From Heracleum sosnowskyi (Eukaryota > Streptophyta > Magnoliopsida > Apiales > Apiaceae), in assembly GCA_030848705.1 (NCBI GenBank), contig CM061238.1, forward strand, positions 29,542,655-29,606,654: a DNA stretch of 64,000 bases, in the 5' to 3' direction. Both the position numbers and the translations under genes were made by a program. This document shows positions 32,337 through 43,080 of this stretch, piece after piece. Position 1 is the stretch's first letter. Every line of letters begins with the position of its first letter. A model generated the notes under the pieces. That model had not been told where the DNA came from and made no database searches. It was given only the letters and a program-made list of their open reading frames with translations.

Positions 32337-32529
32337 AAACTGATGTATGAAATTACAACTCTGTCCCTAGCAGTTATAATTTGTGCCTAATATGCCCTTG
32401 ACCGTTATCTGTCTATACTCTTTAATTACTAAATGCAACAAAGCAATCCTTCAAGGGTGCTGTTTTCTATTTTGCACTGATATTCCTTCCACTTATAGTT
32501 GGTGTCATGATGATGGGACTGTCATTGAG
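32337..32529. other. Low-copy-looking flank left of the solo LTR
   Basis: It is less AT-biased than its surroundings. If joined to 33813 after removal of the LTR and one TTGAG, an open frame of about 60 codons ending LIGKMHV-stop crosses the junction. No domain is recognised. Confidence 0.25.
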
Positions 32530-33812
32530 TGTAATATCCCGTAATTTTTAGGAAAAAAAAAAGGATTAAAATTGGAAAAAGAATAGGATTTAAAATTGAA
32601 TTAGATTGGTGGGCCTAAAATATGGATCAGATTTAAGTTCGTATAAATAATAGGTTTGGATTAGGGTTTGGTTACGTTATATAAACATCAGGTTCTACTT
32701 CTTCGTCTTTGTTTGTAAAATTCGTAGGACTTTTTCTCACACAAATCAGCTGTCTTGAACAATTCGTAGTAAATTCATCGTAAGTCGGAATTTGATGATT
32801 CTGGACTTTTCGGAAAGCTCTTTCAATTTCCTACAATTTCTATTTCACAGTGTTTTTCGAGATTATGCTTTAAACTGTTCTTAAAATCACAAAACACAAA
32901 CAGATCTTGTTTTCCAGTTTTTGTTCAAATTCAGCGGACGTTTTATTCAATTCCCGATTCGTTATAAGTCAGTTTCTGATGAGCCTTATCTTGTCAGAAA
33001 GGTATTTTCGTTCTCTACGACTTTCGTCCTTTGAGATTTTCATGAAAACGTTGTTTAGAGGGTCAAAATGAGTAAATACAGTTCTGGTCAGAATTGAGTA
33101 TGTGCTCTAGGATGATTTGATTCTTTATTTTTCGCATTGAGGTAAGTTTCCAATTGTTCTTTCTAGTGTTTTTCGAAACTATGTGTTGTGTGTGTGCTTT
33201 GATTATATAAATTTGGGCTTAGTGATGAGATATTTTGAAGTGATATGTATTATTTGATATGTGTTATGTGTAAGCAATATCTTGTGACTCTGATTTGTGC
33301 CATGTTTTGTGAAAATATCGAATAAGAATAAGGACCGAGTCACCGGGTTGTAGTGACAGTTTTCTGAAAATTTAGGACCGTTATCACCGGGTTGTAGTGG
33401 TCGTGGCATGAATTATGGGTTTCGAGTTATTGTTGTTATGTGGTGTCGTATTGTATTTATCGAATAAGAATATGAATATATGTGTATCGAAAGTTATTTG
33501 TTTCATATATCGTATTGTATCGAATATTGTATTCTGTTTTGTATATACATGTTATTTGCCCGACTAGTTGGATCGATTGGTTTCTTGCTGGGCTGTATGG
33601 CTCATTCCTTACAATTTTTAGGTTCGAGTTAAGATCGAGTGGATGTGCTTTGGAGTTCGAGGATCTTAGGTTTGGACTAGTTTGGCTTGGATTGTCATTG
33701 TTAGTTGCGCTTATGTAATAGTTCTCTTTGTAATTAACTTTTAGATTAATAAATTGTATTGTGTTTTAGTTTTGTATTTAGATTTAATAGTCCGAAAAGT
33801 CGGGCTGTTACA
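32530..33812 (+). mobile_element. Solo LTR, 1283 bp
   Basis: It begins TGTAATATCCCG and ends CGGGCTGTTACA, and is flanked on both sides by TTGAG (32525-32529 and 33813-33817). A plus-strand TTATATAAAC box lies near 32683. TGTAA...TTACA ends are common in plant Ty3/gypsy LTRs, so gypsy origin is inferred. No internal region remains, which fits recombination between two LTRs. ACCGGGTTGTAGTG is repeated at about 3339/3372. Confidence 0.9.
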
Positions 33813-33817
33813 TTGAG

Positions 33818-34845
33818 ACTCATAGCAAGCAGATGTTTCGATATTTCGCTAGATTGATAGGAAAAATGCATGTTTGAAACTCACAGGGGTTTCACTACTT
33901 GTCACAGGGGTCTATACTGTTTGACGGAGTGCTCTGGAAACTTCCTTGGCCAAAGTGTCTTTAATTTTTGACAGAGTGCTTTGGAAATCGCCTCGACCAA
34001 GGTGTGACTAAACAGAAGAAATCGTATATTGGAAATTGATGCACTTCATTCCTTTTGTATGTGACACTTTCAGTTCTCTAAAGGTTGTGGAGTTTCTCAC
34101 AAGAGTCTAAAAAGTCTAGCATAATCTGATACTCAAGTCTCTGAATGTGTTGGCATTTAATAAATTGATTTTGTCATCGAAAAGGACAAGCGACTGAAAA
34201 TTGCTAAAGGCACATTGTTGCTCCATCTCGATCATGCAATCATTCAACATGAAAACTGTAAAGCAAAGAACTAGTCGTGGAACTAAAATTCGTGTATTTA
34301 AAAGCACCAAGAACAGGGCAAAGAAAAAGATAGTAACATGAAGTACAGAAAATATGAAAGTTGAATAGGGTTTTAAACTCTGGATTTCGGCCAGAATCTC
34401 AGCAGTTCCAATAATATTACCAGTGTCCTTATCTGAAGCATTAGGGGCCATACGTTCCAAAAACACGGATTGATGAGCGTTCCAGGAAAGCTAGACGCCT
34501 GCTCAAATGCCTCCTTCCTGTGACTACTAACCAATGTTCTGACTAATGGATTATTGCTTCCACAATGTTATCTGAAGTGGCTGATCATATAGAAACTATT
34601 TACTATAATAATCTCATCCACATTACAAGTAACGGGAAGCCAGACATTTCCTACAGACGACGCGTACTATTGTTAGTATCCCATAGTGCTATAAATAACA
34701 TGATGTTAAGATCGCGTAACAAGCATATGCTAGGTTGTCAACTTCATCTTGAATATTTGAGTGTCCGAATACAAGAAATCGATAATGATGCATAGTTTTC
34801 GATATGTAAGCTACTGCAGAAAGTGTACTTTGAGTTTTGAATCAA
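33818..34845. other. Possible gene fragments, unrecognised
   Basis: A block with GAGTGCTYTGGAAA is duplicated near 33920 and 33970. On the minus strand 34466-34370 holds a plausible exon-like frame (FLERMAPNASDKDTGN...AEILAEIQ), which then runs into low-complexity hydrophobic sequence. I do not recognise either and cannot tell host gene from captured fragment. Confidence 0.25.
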
Positions 34846-35115
34846 CTAGGGAATTTTGCCCACGCTACGCGCGCTCTAATTTTTTTTATTTTTTAAATGT
34901 TATTTTGAAATTTCATATTTTATGTTAATATAATATTATTTTTATTTGTAATACATTTTAGCTATTTTATTTATAAAATTTAAGATATTTGTTTATAAGC
35001 TTTTGTGCTTTTGCCAATAAATTTCACGATATTGAAATTAATTAGTTTTGTGAGGATTGTCAACGTAATTTTTTTTATTACAAAAAATTGTTTTTTAAAA
35101 AAGTTAATGGGATAG

Positions 35116-35289
35116 CCAGATTTTACTGATATCACTATTGATCTAAATAGTGGGAAAGCCATATTTTCGGGCTTATGGAGCAAATTTGTGAAAGATAATA
35201 AATTAAACTTGAATGATAATCTGCGTTTTACTTTGTGCGAGGAAGCAGACAATGTTGTATCTGATGTTGAATTTAATCAGATAGATTGA
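35116..35289 (+). pseudogene. B3-like DNA-binding domain fragment
   Basis: The 57-codon open stretch after an in-frame TAG contains SGLWSKFVKDNKLNLNDNLRF, with the second half of a plant B3 fold (W..FV.DN.L..GD...F pattern, Gly replaced by Asn), and stops at 35287-35289. The first half of the domain is missing. Likely a captured or decayed fragment. The call is by pattern only. Confidence 0.45.
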
Positions 35290-35326
35290 GTTTTTATCAA
35301 AATGTATTTTGAAGATTAATGTTCCC

Positions 35327-35473
35327 TTACTTACATTTTGATATTGCTTCTACTAATTCACCGTTATGATTGCGAGCCACCAAGGAGTAACTATAACAGT
35401 TGGACGTTTCAAGCAATGTTGCATTAGTATTAATCTTCATCGTACCTGCTTTTGGTAAATTCCATTCTTTTGT
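35327..35473 (-). pseudogene. RNase H-like (RVT_3) domain fragment
   Basis: The minus-strand frame reads KEWNLPKAGTMKINTNA...YSLVARNHNGELVEA, the start of a plant RVT_3 RNase H-like domain (usual WxxPxxGxxKxNxDA pattern, with Asn for the first catalytic Asp). It then stops at 35327-35329, about a third of the way through. The 5' side looks like a splice acceptor. It lies in the same orientation as the exon-like pieces at 35760-36120. Confidence 0.5.
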
Positions 35474-35759
35474 AAAAACATCATATGTGACTTGTTAAAA
35501 TAAAAAGATCATTGTACATGCTGAATTTCATACCATTCTTTTGCCGCTGTTTATTGGTTGCATTGTTAGGAAAAGGAGAAGGAAACTGAAGTATGCTCTG
35601 AGGCAGACGTCTCAAACGCGGAACAACATTTGTTATATTTGAACTACAATTTTCTTGGTTTTCTTTTGGAGTAATCGGTGAATTATTTATTACTGATACA
35701 ATAAGTGAATTCAGTTAAATATTAAACAATACAAAATAAAAAAGTTGAGAATTAAAAGA

Positions 35760-36120
35760 AGGATCTTGTGTTGTGTTTGACGATTGTAGAGCTGCTTCAA
35801 GATTTTGTCCTGATGTATGATCCATAACTACATTTGACAATCTATTGTTGTCGATTTTACCACAAAATCGACGTTTTGTGTCTGCGTTGGAATGTAAACA
35901 TGATAAATAAACATGAGTGAGACGTTAATGTGTGTCTACAATGTTGTATATACCCTGATTTTTATCTGTTCAATCTGGTCTCAATATTATGTCCACGCAC
36001 ACGGCATTTTGTACCTTTTACATTATTCAAAAGCAAAATCATCATTTTGTCATTAAAATGTAACATCAATATTGAAGAATATAAATAAGAACCTGATGAT
36101 TTATTTTCAAGAGAATCCAT
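35760..36120 (-). pseudogene. Exon-like remnants of an unrecognised gene
   Basis: An ATG at 36120 begins MDSLENKSS and runs into a CAG-GT donor-like site. Further open pieces contain KGTKCRVRGHNIE near 36000 and KRRFCGKIDNNRLSNVV near 35860. They resemble exons with AT-rich introns, but the splice map is uncertain and no family is recognised. Confidence 0.3.
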
Positions 36121-36360
36121 TATAAAATCGTTTTATGCTGTTATCTTTAAAGGAGGTTATGATCATACAATGGATCCATAGAGTTTGAATGGTATGCAAC
36201 ACTAGAGAAAGAAATCTTATGGTGATAGATTAGGTCTGCGTAACTTGAATGAGAGGGAAAAAAAGGAAATTGATGATTGATCATTTGAAAAAAGTGTAAC
36301 ATATGTGAGAAAATCATGCAAGAAAATATTGATTTAGTCATAGTTTCCTTGTAAAAGTAT

Positions 36361-36778
36361 TTTAAATTTAAAAATGGGTTGGATGTTGGATTGAATATGG
36401 GTTATAAAATGGACTTCCACGGATTTTCTTAAAATGTATGGGAAGTTAATGTTACCAAAAATCCATTGGATAAATTTTTTTACTCATTGAGTAAATTTCA
36501 AAAAATCCTAATTACAATTTAAGATATATAGATGTACGTAAACAATCTGTTGTATGGGAGTAATGAAGCTTCAAAATTCCAACATCAACTGCACTCATTT
36601 ACTATGATCCTCTTGTTAAATAGTATAAAAGTTGTCTGCAAATTAGTGTTTGTTAATGAATTTTCATAGTGAATCATGTTCATAAGGACCTCGTTTATTA
36701 TGTTTACTAATTCTCCTTATAAAATTTAAAATACTAAAAGTTTAAATTTGATGCATGTAGTATAATGAGAAATTATCA
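36361..36778. other. AT-rich intergenic sequence
   Basis: No frame, repeat or signal worth naming was seen. Confidence 0.4.
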
Positions 36779-37350
36779 AAAATACTATTTTTTCTAAGTT
36801 TTTTTGCAATTTAACATCTTCTGGAAATATTTACAAAAATACTAACTTTTTGAAAATATTTGCAAAAATACGGTCTGCAACTACTTTCAACCATCTGCAA
36901 CTGCAACCAAAATCAACCACAGATGCAACCAAAAATACGATCTGCAACCAACGCAACCAGATGCAACCGGAAGCAACTTTTTAAAAAATGATTGAAAAAC
37001 AGTTGAGAATTCAAAAAAAATTGTTAGTAAGATGTTTGGTAAGTTTGTGTTCTTGATTAAGTCGTTCCCCTGGGAGTATTCATATATGGACTTAGGGTTT
37101 AGGGTTTATGGTTGTTTACAACCCTAAATCATAGACTCTAAACCCTAACCTACCCTGATTTTAGGGTTGTTTACAACTATTTTTATTAAAAAGTTGCATA
37201 TGTGATTGATTTTGGTTGTAGTTGCAGATATGGTTGAAAGTAGTTGCAGGCCGTATTTTTGCAAATATTTTCAAAAAGTTGGTATTTTTGCAAAAAAATT
37301 TAAAAACACATTGTATTTTTGCAAAAAAGTTTTTTTAGTTGAGTTTTTAT
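36779..37350. mobile_element. Fold-back (MULE/MITE-like) element
   Basis: Inverted arms of about 90 bases, 36831-36920 and 37203-37295, match at roughly nine positions in ten (AACTTTTTGAAAATATTTGC...; CTGCAACTACTTTCAACC...) and extend imperfectly to 36779 and 37350. The interior has CCCTAAA/TTTAGGG telomere-like motifs near 37089-37170. No target duplication was recognised. Confidence 0.65.
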
Positions 37351-37683
37351 GAAAAAAGTCCTAATATAATTGGGTAATACTAAAATGTGTCGTACTGAAA
37401 TATGGAAAAAAATTACAAATATTGTTTAAAATATAAATTTATAATCAAATACAAACGTACTAACTGAATGTGATCATAATCGATATTTACATATATTTTT
37501 TTCTTAAATGTATTTTTTACAATTTTGATGGCACCAAAAATTAATCCTTCTATATTTCTAAAAAAAAGGTAGTCTTATATTAATAGACGAAGTGAGTATT
37601 TAATTGAGTACATCAAAACAGTGCAAGGCTGCTTATCAAAACCCCAAATCTCTCTCATTTCTCTCTCTCGCGCCGGCTCTAAT

Positions 37684-37686
<3 letters not shown>

Positions 37687-37724
<38 letters not shown>

Positions 37725-37765
37725 ATCTCTCTCTCTCTCTCCCTCAATCTCTCTCTCTCTCTCGC
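37687..37765. repeat. (CT)n microsatellite in the putative 5' leader
   Basis: CT dinucleotides, interrupted by two CTCAAT blocks, precede the ATPase-inhibitor-like gene by about 0.7 kb. CT-rich leaders and promoters are common in plant genes. Confidence 0.85.
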
Positions 37766-38455
37766 ATCAAGTTTCGATCTCTTTATTATAAATGTTTGTA
37801 TGAATATCAATATTTATAGATCATGTCTCCACTTGGCCCAAGTGAAATGATGTATGCAAATGTGTATGTATTTGAGTATCCTTACATATCATGATTTTTC
37901 AATATGCTAGCATTGATACTTAGAACTAGATAATACATATTTATATAGGATGCTTTAGAGAAAATACAATTCATTACTTTGGCCTCCAAGATGTTAATTA
38001 ATCGCTTTGTTGCGGTCTTCGTTCTGCTTTCGTTTCTGTTTAGCCTAAGCAGATTCTTTTCGAATTGTGTTATCGTATTTCCTGCGAGTCTGACATTTTA
38101 TCGAGGGTGAGGTATAATAAACTAGCTCAATTCTTAAAAAAGACGAACAGAATATATTATTGACCAAATTTTCGCAATGATTGATCCGATATCATAGTAA
38201 CTATTCATTGACTCGTTTAATCTCATAATCTGCAATTTAAGTCATCGAATAGGCCTGAAAAAATAGCACATTCATATTACATATAAAAGGAAGAAATGAG
38301 CCATGGGGGCAGAACCCTACTCTTAGCGGAGGGTGACGCTAAGTGTTTGTTTGTATGGGCGTGTTTGCTTACCCCAGCTTGGCTAATAGCTTCTAAATAA
38401 ATAGTGTTTTGGCGATTGTCATTTAGAAGGTGATGTTTGCTTGGCTTCTTTGCAG

Positions 38456-38467
38456 GAAAAAGCAACT
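38456..38467 (+). other. 5'UTR part of the first coding exon after a leader intron
   Basis: CTTCTTTGCAG at 38445-38455 is a strong 3' splice site directly before the short leader and the ATG, suggesting a leader intron that begins in or after the CT-rich region (for example CAG-GTCTCT near 37686). Confidence 0.5.
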
Positions 38468-40969
38468 ATGACAACAAGAATTGCTGCTAGATATGTATCC
38501 CGTAGGCTTTCGAGCAGTGGAAAAATACTGAGTGAGGAGGAAAAGGCTGCTGAAAATATCTACATCAAGGTAACTTACAGTTGTGTTTCATATAAAATCT
38601 GGTCTTTTTTTCCACCTCATGTGAACTTGATCTTAGTATTCCCATTACAAACTTTACAGTTTTTGTTTTGGAATTTGATAAAAGTACTATTTAATGAATT
38701 AAGTATTACGTTGTTGCGACTATATAAAACTTAAGGTTTTTCATCTATTTTGGAACTCTTTGTTGTTATTGTGCATTTGTTTCTGCACTGAGAATTGAGA
38801 ATTGAGATTAATATTAACCATTATCGTTGTTAGTTACCTTGTTTATTTTAAATTTTGTCGTATCAATATAAGGTTTTTATTATACTGCTTTGCTTTGTTG
38901 AGGGACATGATTGGTGAATTACTAGCATAGTAGTATGCAGATGACATGATTGGAGACTGCTGAAAACATTTTGAGTATCTCTATCCGTCTTCCAAACTCA
39001 CGGTCACCCCCTTCCTGTTTGTTGGTTGCTTGCGTATCAGCTTTTTTAATCACTATTTTGATGTTATGAGTGATAGTTGAACATTTGCACATGTTGAATA
39101 GTTATATAGCTTTGGTCTTAAATACATATATTGTCATTACAAATTTGATAGATGAACTGTCACGGAATTTTTGTTGATTACCCTAAGGAAGTTTTCCACT
39201 TGTGTGTAGATTAAACTAAGAAAAAAATTCTTCTAAAGCTGTGACATGTTACCCAGTCTATTTTCCTTTCCTTATTACTTTTCTTCCAAACTTCTAAGGT
39301 TGTATGATGAAATTTCTTTGTTTTGTCCCTTCTCACACGATTTAGTTAAATTAAGCACTTATCATATGAAGGGTAGCATGTTTCATTATGAGTTACCATT
39401 CTTTTTCCTTCTCTAGTTTGCATTTCATGACTTCTCCACCTAGAAATTATTTATTCTACATTGTATCATATTAATAAATTTTCATCTGTATATTATAAAT
39501 ATTATAATTCCATGTGATAGGTTTCCGGTGTAATTATCTGTTATAGTAGTTTCTGTTAAACCTGTTTGCAAAGTGATAAACAATAGCATTTACTTATGAA
39601 TTTACCCAACATATGCATTTGGAACTCCTTTACTGAATTAGGAATTATTAGGTAATTTCTTCCATTTGTATGAAGTTTAATAGGAACTGTTGGTTTTTAA
39701 ATGACATACTACAATTCTAAGGATGAATTACGGTCTAATACTGTCATTTAGACGGCATTTGAGAATAGTACTCTGATTGTGTCCTTCGTCTGGTAATTTC
39801 TTCTCCAGCCTAGATTGCATCCCCTTTAACAATATGAAACACATGTTGTAGGCTTTGACAAATAGCATCACATTTATGCTTCAGTTTCATACTATTAATG
39901 TGTCTTCACTTTTGCATTCATCCTCCTTGGGTGCACTTTTTAAAATTGGCGCAAGGGATTGTCTTCAAAAGCCGATTTCCTCGTTTCTTGTTTATGATAT
40001 GAATCCTTTGCTTTGGTATGTAACAGCCTTTTCTTTTTGTAACTGCAGAAAATGGAAAAGGATAAGTTGGACAAGTTAGCGCGCAAGGTATGCTCAATCC
40101 ACATTGTCCTTTTTTGGTGTAATTATGTTTGTCGAAACCTACTTGCGTTTCAGGCAAATGTTTGTTTTTTAATTTTGGTTATGGTGTGGTATCGTATGAT
40201 TCTTGGATTAAATAGGAGGTTGAGATAGATTCTTTACGTTCTGATGCCTTGAAGGCTTGAACTGGGGACTGAATATTAAGATTCGGTATGCATTTAGCAT
40301 TTTTACTTTCGCATATACTAAATACTAATGGAGGAAAGATTAAAAGCATTAGAGATCTTTAGTTGAAGTTTGACTTCAAATTATATCTGAAATAAGCTTA
40401 TTTATACATATATTGGTTTCGTTTGTAGGGAGTAGGAACTATTAAGATACAAATCATATTTTCATCTGCGTGTTTAGTTAATTGCCCCAAATTATAGTAC
40501 ACATAACCACGTAAGCTACTTAAAATATAGAGATTTATACCGGCTCTAAAGCTTTGCAAGAAACGAGACTTTGACTTTCTTCTTAACTATTAAAACTTTC
40601 ATGGGTGATTGTTTGTCTTCAGAATCCTGATCAAAAAGTGAAATTTGAATGCGGAACCGTCAGAATAAACTGACTCGACTAACTTGTGCTGGTTGGTTGA
40701 GCAAAATCATATTTTGTAACAGATTAATCAACGTGAATAGTCCTAAATATCTAAGAAGGCAATTCTTAGAGTGTTATATTTCGATCTCAGAACATGAGAG
40801 AGTTATTCTAGCTTTAAACCTGTATCTACCTTATTTCGTGTATAAAAGTTCCTAACGTCGAAATATCATCTGGTTGATTATTTGTCTTCAGAATACTAAA
40901 CCAGAAGAAAAACCAGCTGGAAGCTCAGGAGACTCTGGATCTGTATCAGATGCAAAGCTTAGCAAGTAG
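38468..40969 (+). CDS. IF1: Mitochondrial ATPase-inhibitor-like protein (three coding exons)
   Basis: Exons: 38468-38569 (34 codons), 40049-40087 (13 codons) and 40892-40969 (25 codons plus TAG). All introns are phase 0 with GT donors (AAG-GTAACT, AAG-GTATGC) and AG acceptors (AACTGCAG, TTGTCTTCAG). The 72-aa product begins with an Arg-rich, Ser-rich mitochondrial presequence (MTTRIAARYVSRRLSSSGK), followed by the family core LSEEEKAAENIYIKKMEKDK and a charged, Ser-rich tail ending SDAKLSK. The core matches, from memory, Arabidopsis At2g27730/At5g04750, the plant F1Fo-ATPase inhibitor-like family, which acts on matrix F1-ATPase. The protein is shorter than At2g27730, lacking its C-terminal hydrophobic part. 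A likely poly(A) signal AATAAA lies at 41122-41127. The surrounding kilobases are the least repetitive of the window. Confidence 0.82.
40623..40673 (+). CDS. Possible alternative last exon of the ATPase-inhibitor-like gene
   Basis: TTGTCTTCAG at 40613-40622 duplicates the acceptor used at 40882-40891, and the following bases (AATCCTGATCAAAAAG versus AATACTAAACCAGAAG) are related. If spliced to exon 2, the frame stays open for 16 codons and stops at TGA 40671-40673. Use of this exon is inferred. Confidence 0.35.
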   Translation, partial: NPDQKVKFECGTVRIN

Positions 40970-41121
40970 TACCAGAACTAGGAGTTGTTGCTGGATGTTG
41001 AGGGTGTGGTTCTCTTGAGACGGATTAATAGGCTATTTGTCAAAGTAAAGTCTGTGAATTTGTTACTCAAGGCCCTCCTTTTCTTGGAATATGATAAGAA
41101 AACTTTGAACTCACGTTTCAT

Positions 41122-41127
41122 AATAAA
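41122..41127 (+). terminator. Candidate poly(A) signal
   Basis: AATAAA lies about 150 bases after the stop codon of the ATPase-inhibitor-like gene. Confidence 0.45.
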
Positions 41128-41395
41128 AATGTAGCCATTAAAAGTATATTAAATATCTTTACTCATATATGCTAGCTAGTCAATTAGATTTTGTGAGGTT
41201 GGATTTGTTTTTTTTTTTTGTTGTTGTGGTTTTCATCATTTTGTGACTTGTAATGGATTTTTTCTTCTTTTCAAGTATTTGTAATTGCATGCTAGTCAAC
41301 TAAGCTATAATGTGTGACAATTCAACTTATAGTGGACATGTTTGGCTAATTGTTTATAAGCTAACTTATAGCTTATAAACCCGTAATACTTTATG

Positions 41396-41505
41396 GTGGG
41401 TGTTTGCCAACCCAACTTATAAATCAACTTATAACTTATATGTTCATAATGTGGGTGTTTGCCAACCCAACTTATAAATCAACTTATAACTTATATGTTC
41501 ATAAG
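41396..41505. repeat. Tandem duplication, about 55 bp
   Basis: GTGGGTGTTTGCCAACCC through ATATGTTCATAA occurs twice in succession. Confidence 0.85.
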
Positions 41506-41623
41506 TTGAATGTTAGTAACAACGTACATTTTCCTTAACTTATTGCTTGATTTCTTTGTCTTTTAATACTTCATTCATATTTTTACATTTGTGTTTTTAA
41601 ATGTTTTTTTAATTTAAAATATA

Positions 41624-41935
41624 CTCCCTCCGTCCCTCTGGGTTCTATACATAGAAATTGGGCACGGAGACTAAGAAAAGATATAAAAAATGAGTAAAGT
41701 TAGATGAAAATGGGTAAAGTGGTGGGACTTATCAATATTTAATAATAGATTTGAGATAGTGGAAGAAAGTAGTGGGTGTAATAGTGATTTATATTGTTAT
41801 AGAATAGAGATAGTGGAGAAAGTAGTGGGTGTAATAGTGTTTTATATTATTAAAAGTTACTATTTTTGGAATGTATAGAAATGAATGGGACGTCCCAAAA
41901 TGGAAAGTGTATAGAAATGACTGGGACGAAGGGAG
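41624..41935. mobile_element. Stowaway-type MITE (Tc1/mariner), 312 bp
   Basis: CTCCCTCCGTCCC at the left is inverted as GGGACGAAGGGAG at the right, with TA on both sides (41622-41623, 41936-41937). There is no coding capacity. Confidence 0.9.
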
Positions 41936-42055
41936 TATGTATTTAGCTCATTGTATTTAATAATTATTTTTAAAATGTAAATTAGCAAATTTGTAACTAA
42001 CTTATAAGTAAATTTATCCAAACACCTTATAATTCATTCACTTATCATTTCTATT

Positions 42056-42528
42056 AGAGTAAAGTGCACTTTGGGTACTCGTACTTTAGTCAAGACACTA
42101 CTTGCAATACTATATTTTAAAATCGAGCAGTTGCAATATCAATGTTTGTATTTCACCGCACTTTGTTGCATTCCGTTAATTGAGGTTAACTCCGTTATTA
42201 ATTTAGGGAGTAAAGTGCACTTTGTGTACTCGCACTTTACTCTAAAGTGCATTTTGTGTACTCATACTTTACTCTAAATTTTGAACTAAAGTATTGCAAG
42301 TGATGTATTGAGCAAAGTGCGGGTACACAAAATACATTTTAGAGTAAAATGCGAGTACACAAAGTGCACTTTACTCCCTAAATTAATAACAGAGTTAACC
42401 TCAGTTAACGGAATGCAACAAAGTGCATTGAAATACAAACATTGATATTGCAACTGCTCGATTTTGAACTATAGTATTGCAAGTGGTGTCTTGACTAAAG
42501 TGCGAGTACACAAAATGCACTTTACTCT
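42056..42528. mobile_element. 473-bp near-perfect palindrome (fold-back element)
   Basis: The arms 42056-42275 and about 42310-42528 are reverse complements with few mismatches (AGAGTAAAGTGCA...TGCACTTTACTCT at the ends). Within each arm the GTAAAGTGCACTTTGTGTACTCG block recurs, so smaller hairpins nest in the large one. No coding capacity; the target duplication is not evident. Confidence 0.9.
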
Positions 42529-42770
42529 TTATATTATTTATATGACATTTATTCATTTTAAGGTATAAGTAACTTTTTTAAGATACCCTAAACATGCACA
42601 GTACGAGACTCGCACGTATCTTTATTTTGAATTCGAATAAATAATTTAGTAAATATTTTTTTAGTATTAACATGCATGAGACCCATTTTTGTAATTCACA
42701 AAGGTCAACACATCTCTTCATAACACATGGATACTTGATACCAAATAATTTAAATTTTTCGGTAGTAAGT

Positions 42771-43076
42771 TCAGTAGAAACTTCTGGTTTTAATCTTCTT
42801 CACAATTCCGTTGACACCATCATCAGTACCAGAAAGTTCTGCAAAACAGAGCTGATTTCGAAGAGGAAAATCACTGTGAAAGATGAGCAAAGGATCGCGG
42901 TGTTCTGCAACCTGAGAAAGATGCAAGCTAACAAGATTTCGGTCAAGTGACAAATTTTGCCAAGATCTGCATACAAACTTGGGCTGCAATAATGATGTGA
43001 TGGAAAGCCTTGAAAATATGCCAAGTGCAATTTCGCGAGGCAAAGAAATGGAATTGATTTGTCCACGTACACAAAA
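42771..43076 (-). pseudogene. F-box protein remnant
   Basis: The frame is open for 101 codons after a TAG, with no ATG before the domain. LPREIALGIFSRLSITSL, PKFVCRSWQNL and LVSLHLSQ match the N-terminal F-box of plant F-box/associated-domain proteins, which are normally near 350-400 aa and bind SKP1. The frame stops soon after VKKIKTRSFY; a shifted frame stays open about 50 more codons but shows no recognisable F-box-associated domain. Either a relic or an exon with lost neighbours. Confidence 0.75.
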
Positions 43077-43080
43077 CTAC

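Larger units (their letters stand above)
34846..36360 (-). mobile_element. Helitron-like element with captured gene remnants (5' end not found)
   Basis: The left end reads, on the minus strand, GCGCGTAGCGTGGGC, then AAAATTCC, then CTAG followed by T. This is a degenerate hairpin and CTAG terminus as in Helitron 3' ends. Inside lie a B3-like remnant (plus) and RNase H-like and unknown exons (minus). No Rep/helicase is visible, so it would be non-autonomous. The 5' TC end is not located; 36360 is only an estimate. Confidence 0.45.
41339..42024. mobile_element. MITE-like element with TGTTTGG ends, carrying a nested Stowaway
   Basis: The left end TGTTTGGCTAATTG and right end CAAATTTATCCAAACA-type sequence are inverted, and the body repeats CTTATAAGC/AACTTATAAG. 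The ends resemble hAT-type MITEs. The target duplication is not clear. The Stowaway at 41624-41935 is inside. Confidence 0.45.

Noticed and set aside
34980..35252. Minus-strand 90-codon frame
   Set aside because: It is AT-rich and opposite the B3-like remnant, which is the better reading.
37604..37819. Ser-Leu-rich frame in the CT repeat
   Set aside because: Low-complexity translation of a microsatellite; it more likely belongs to an untranslated leader.
41396..41505. Separate transposon for the duplicated GTGGGTGTTTGCCAACCC block
   Set aside because: It is a local tandem duplication within one MITE and has no ends of its own.
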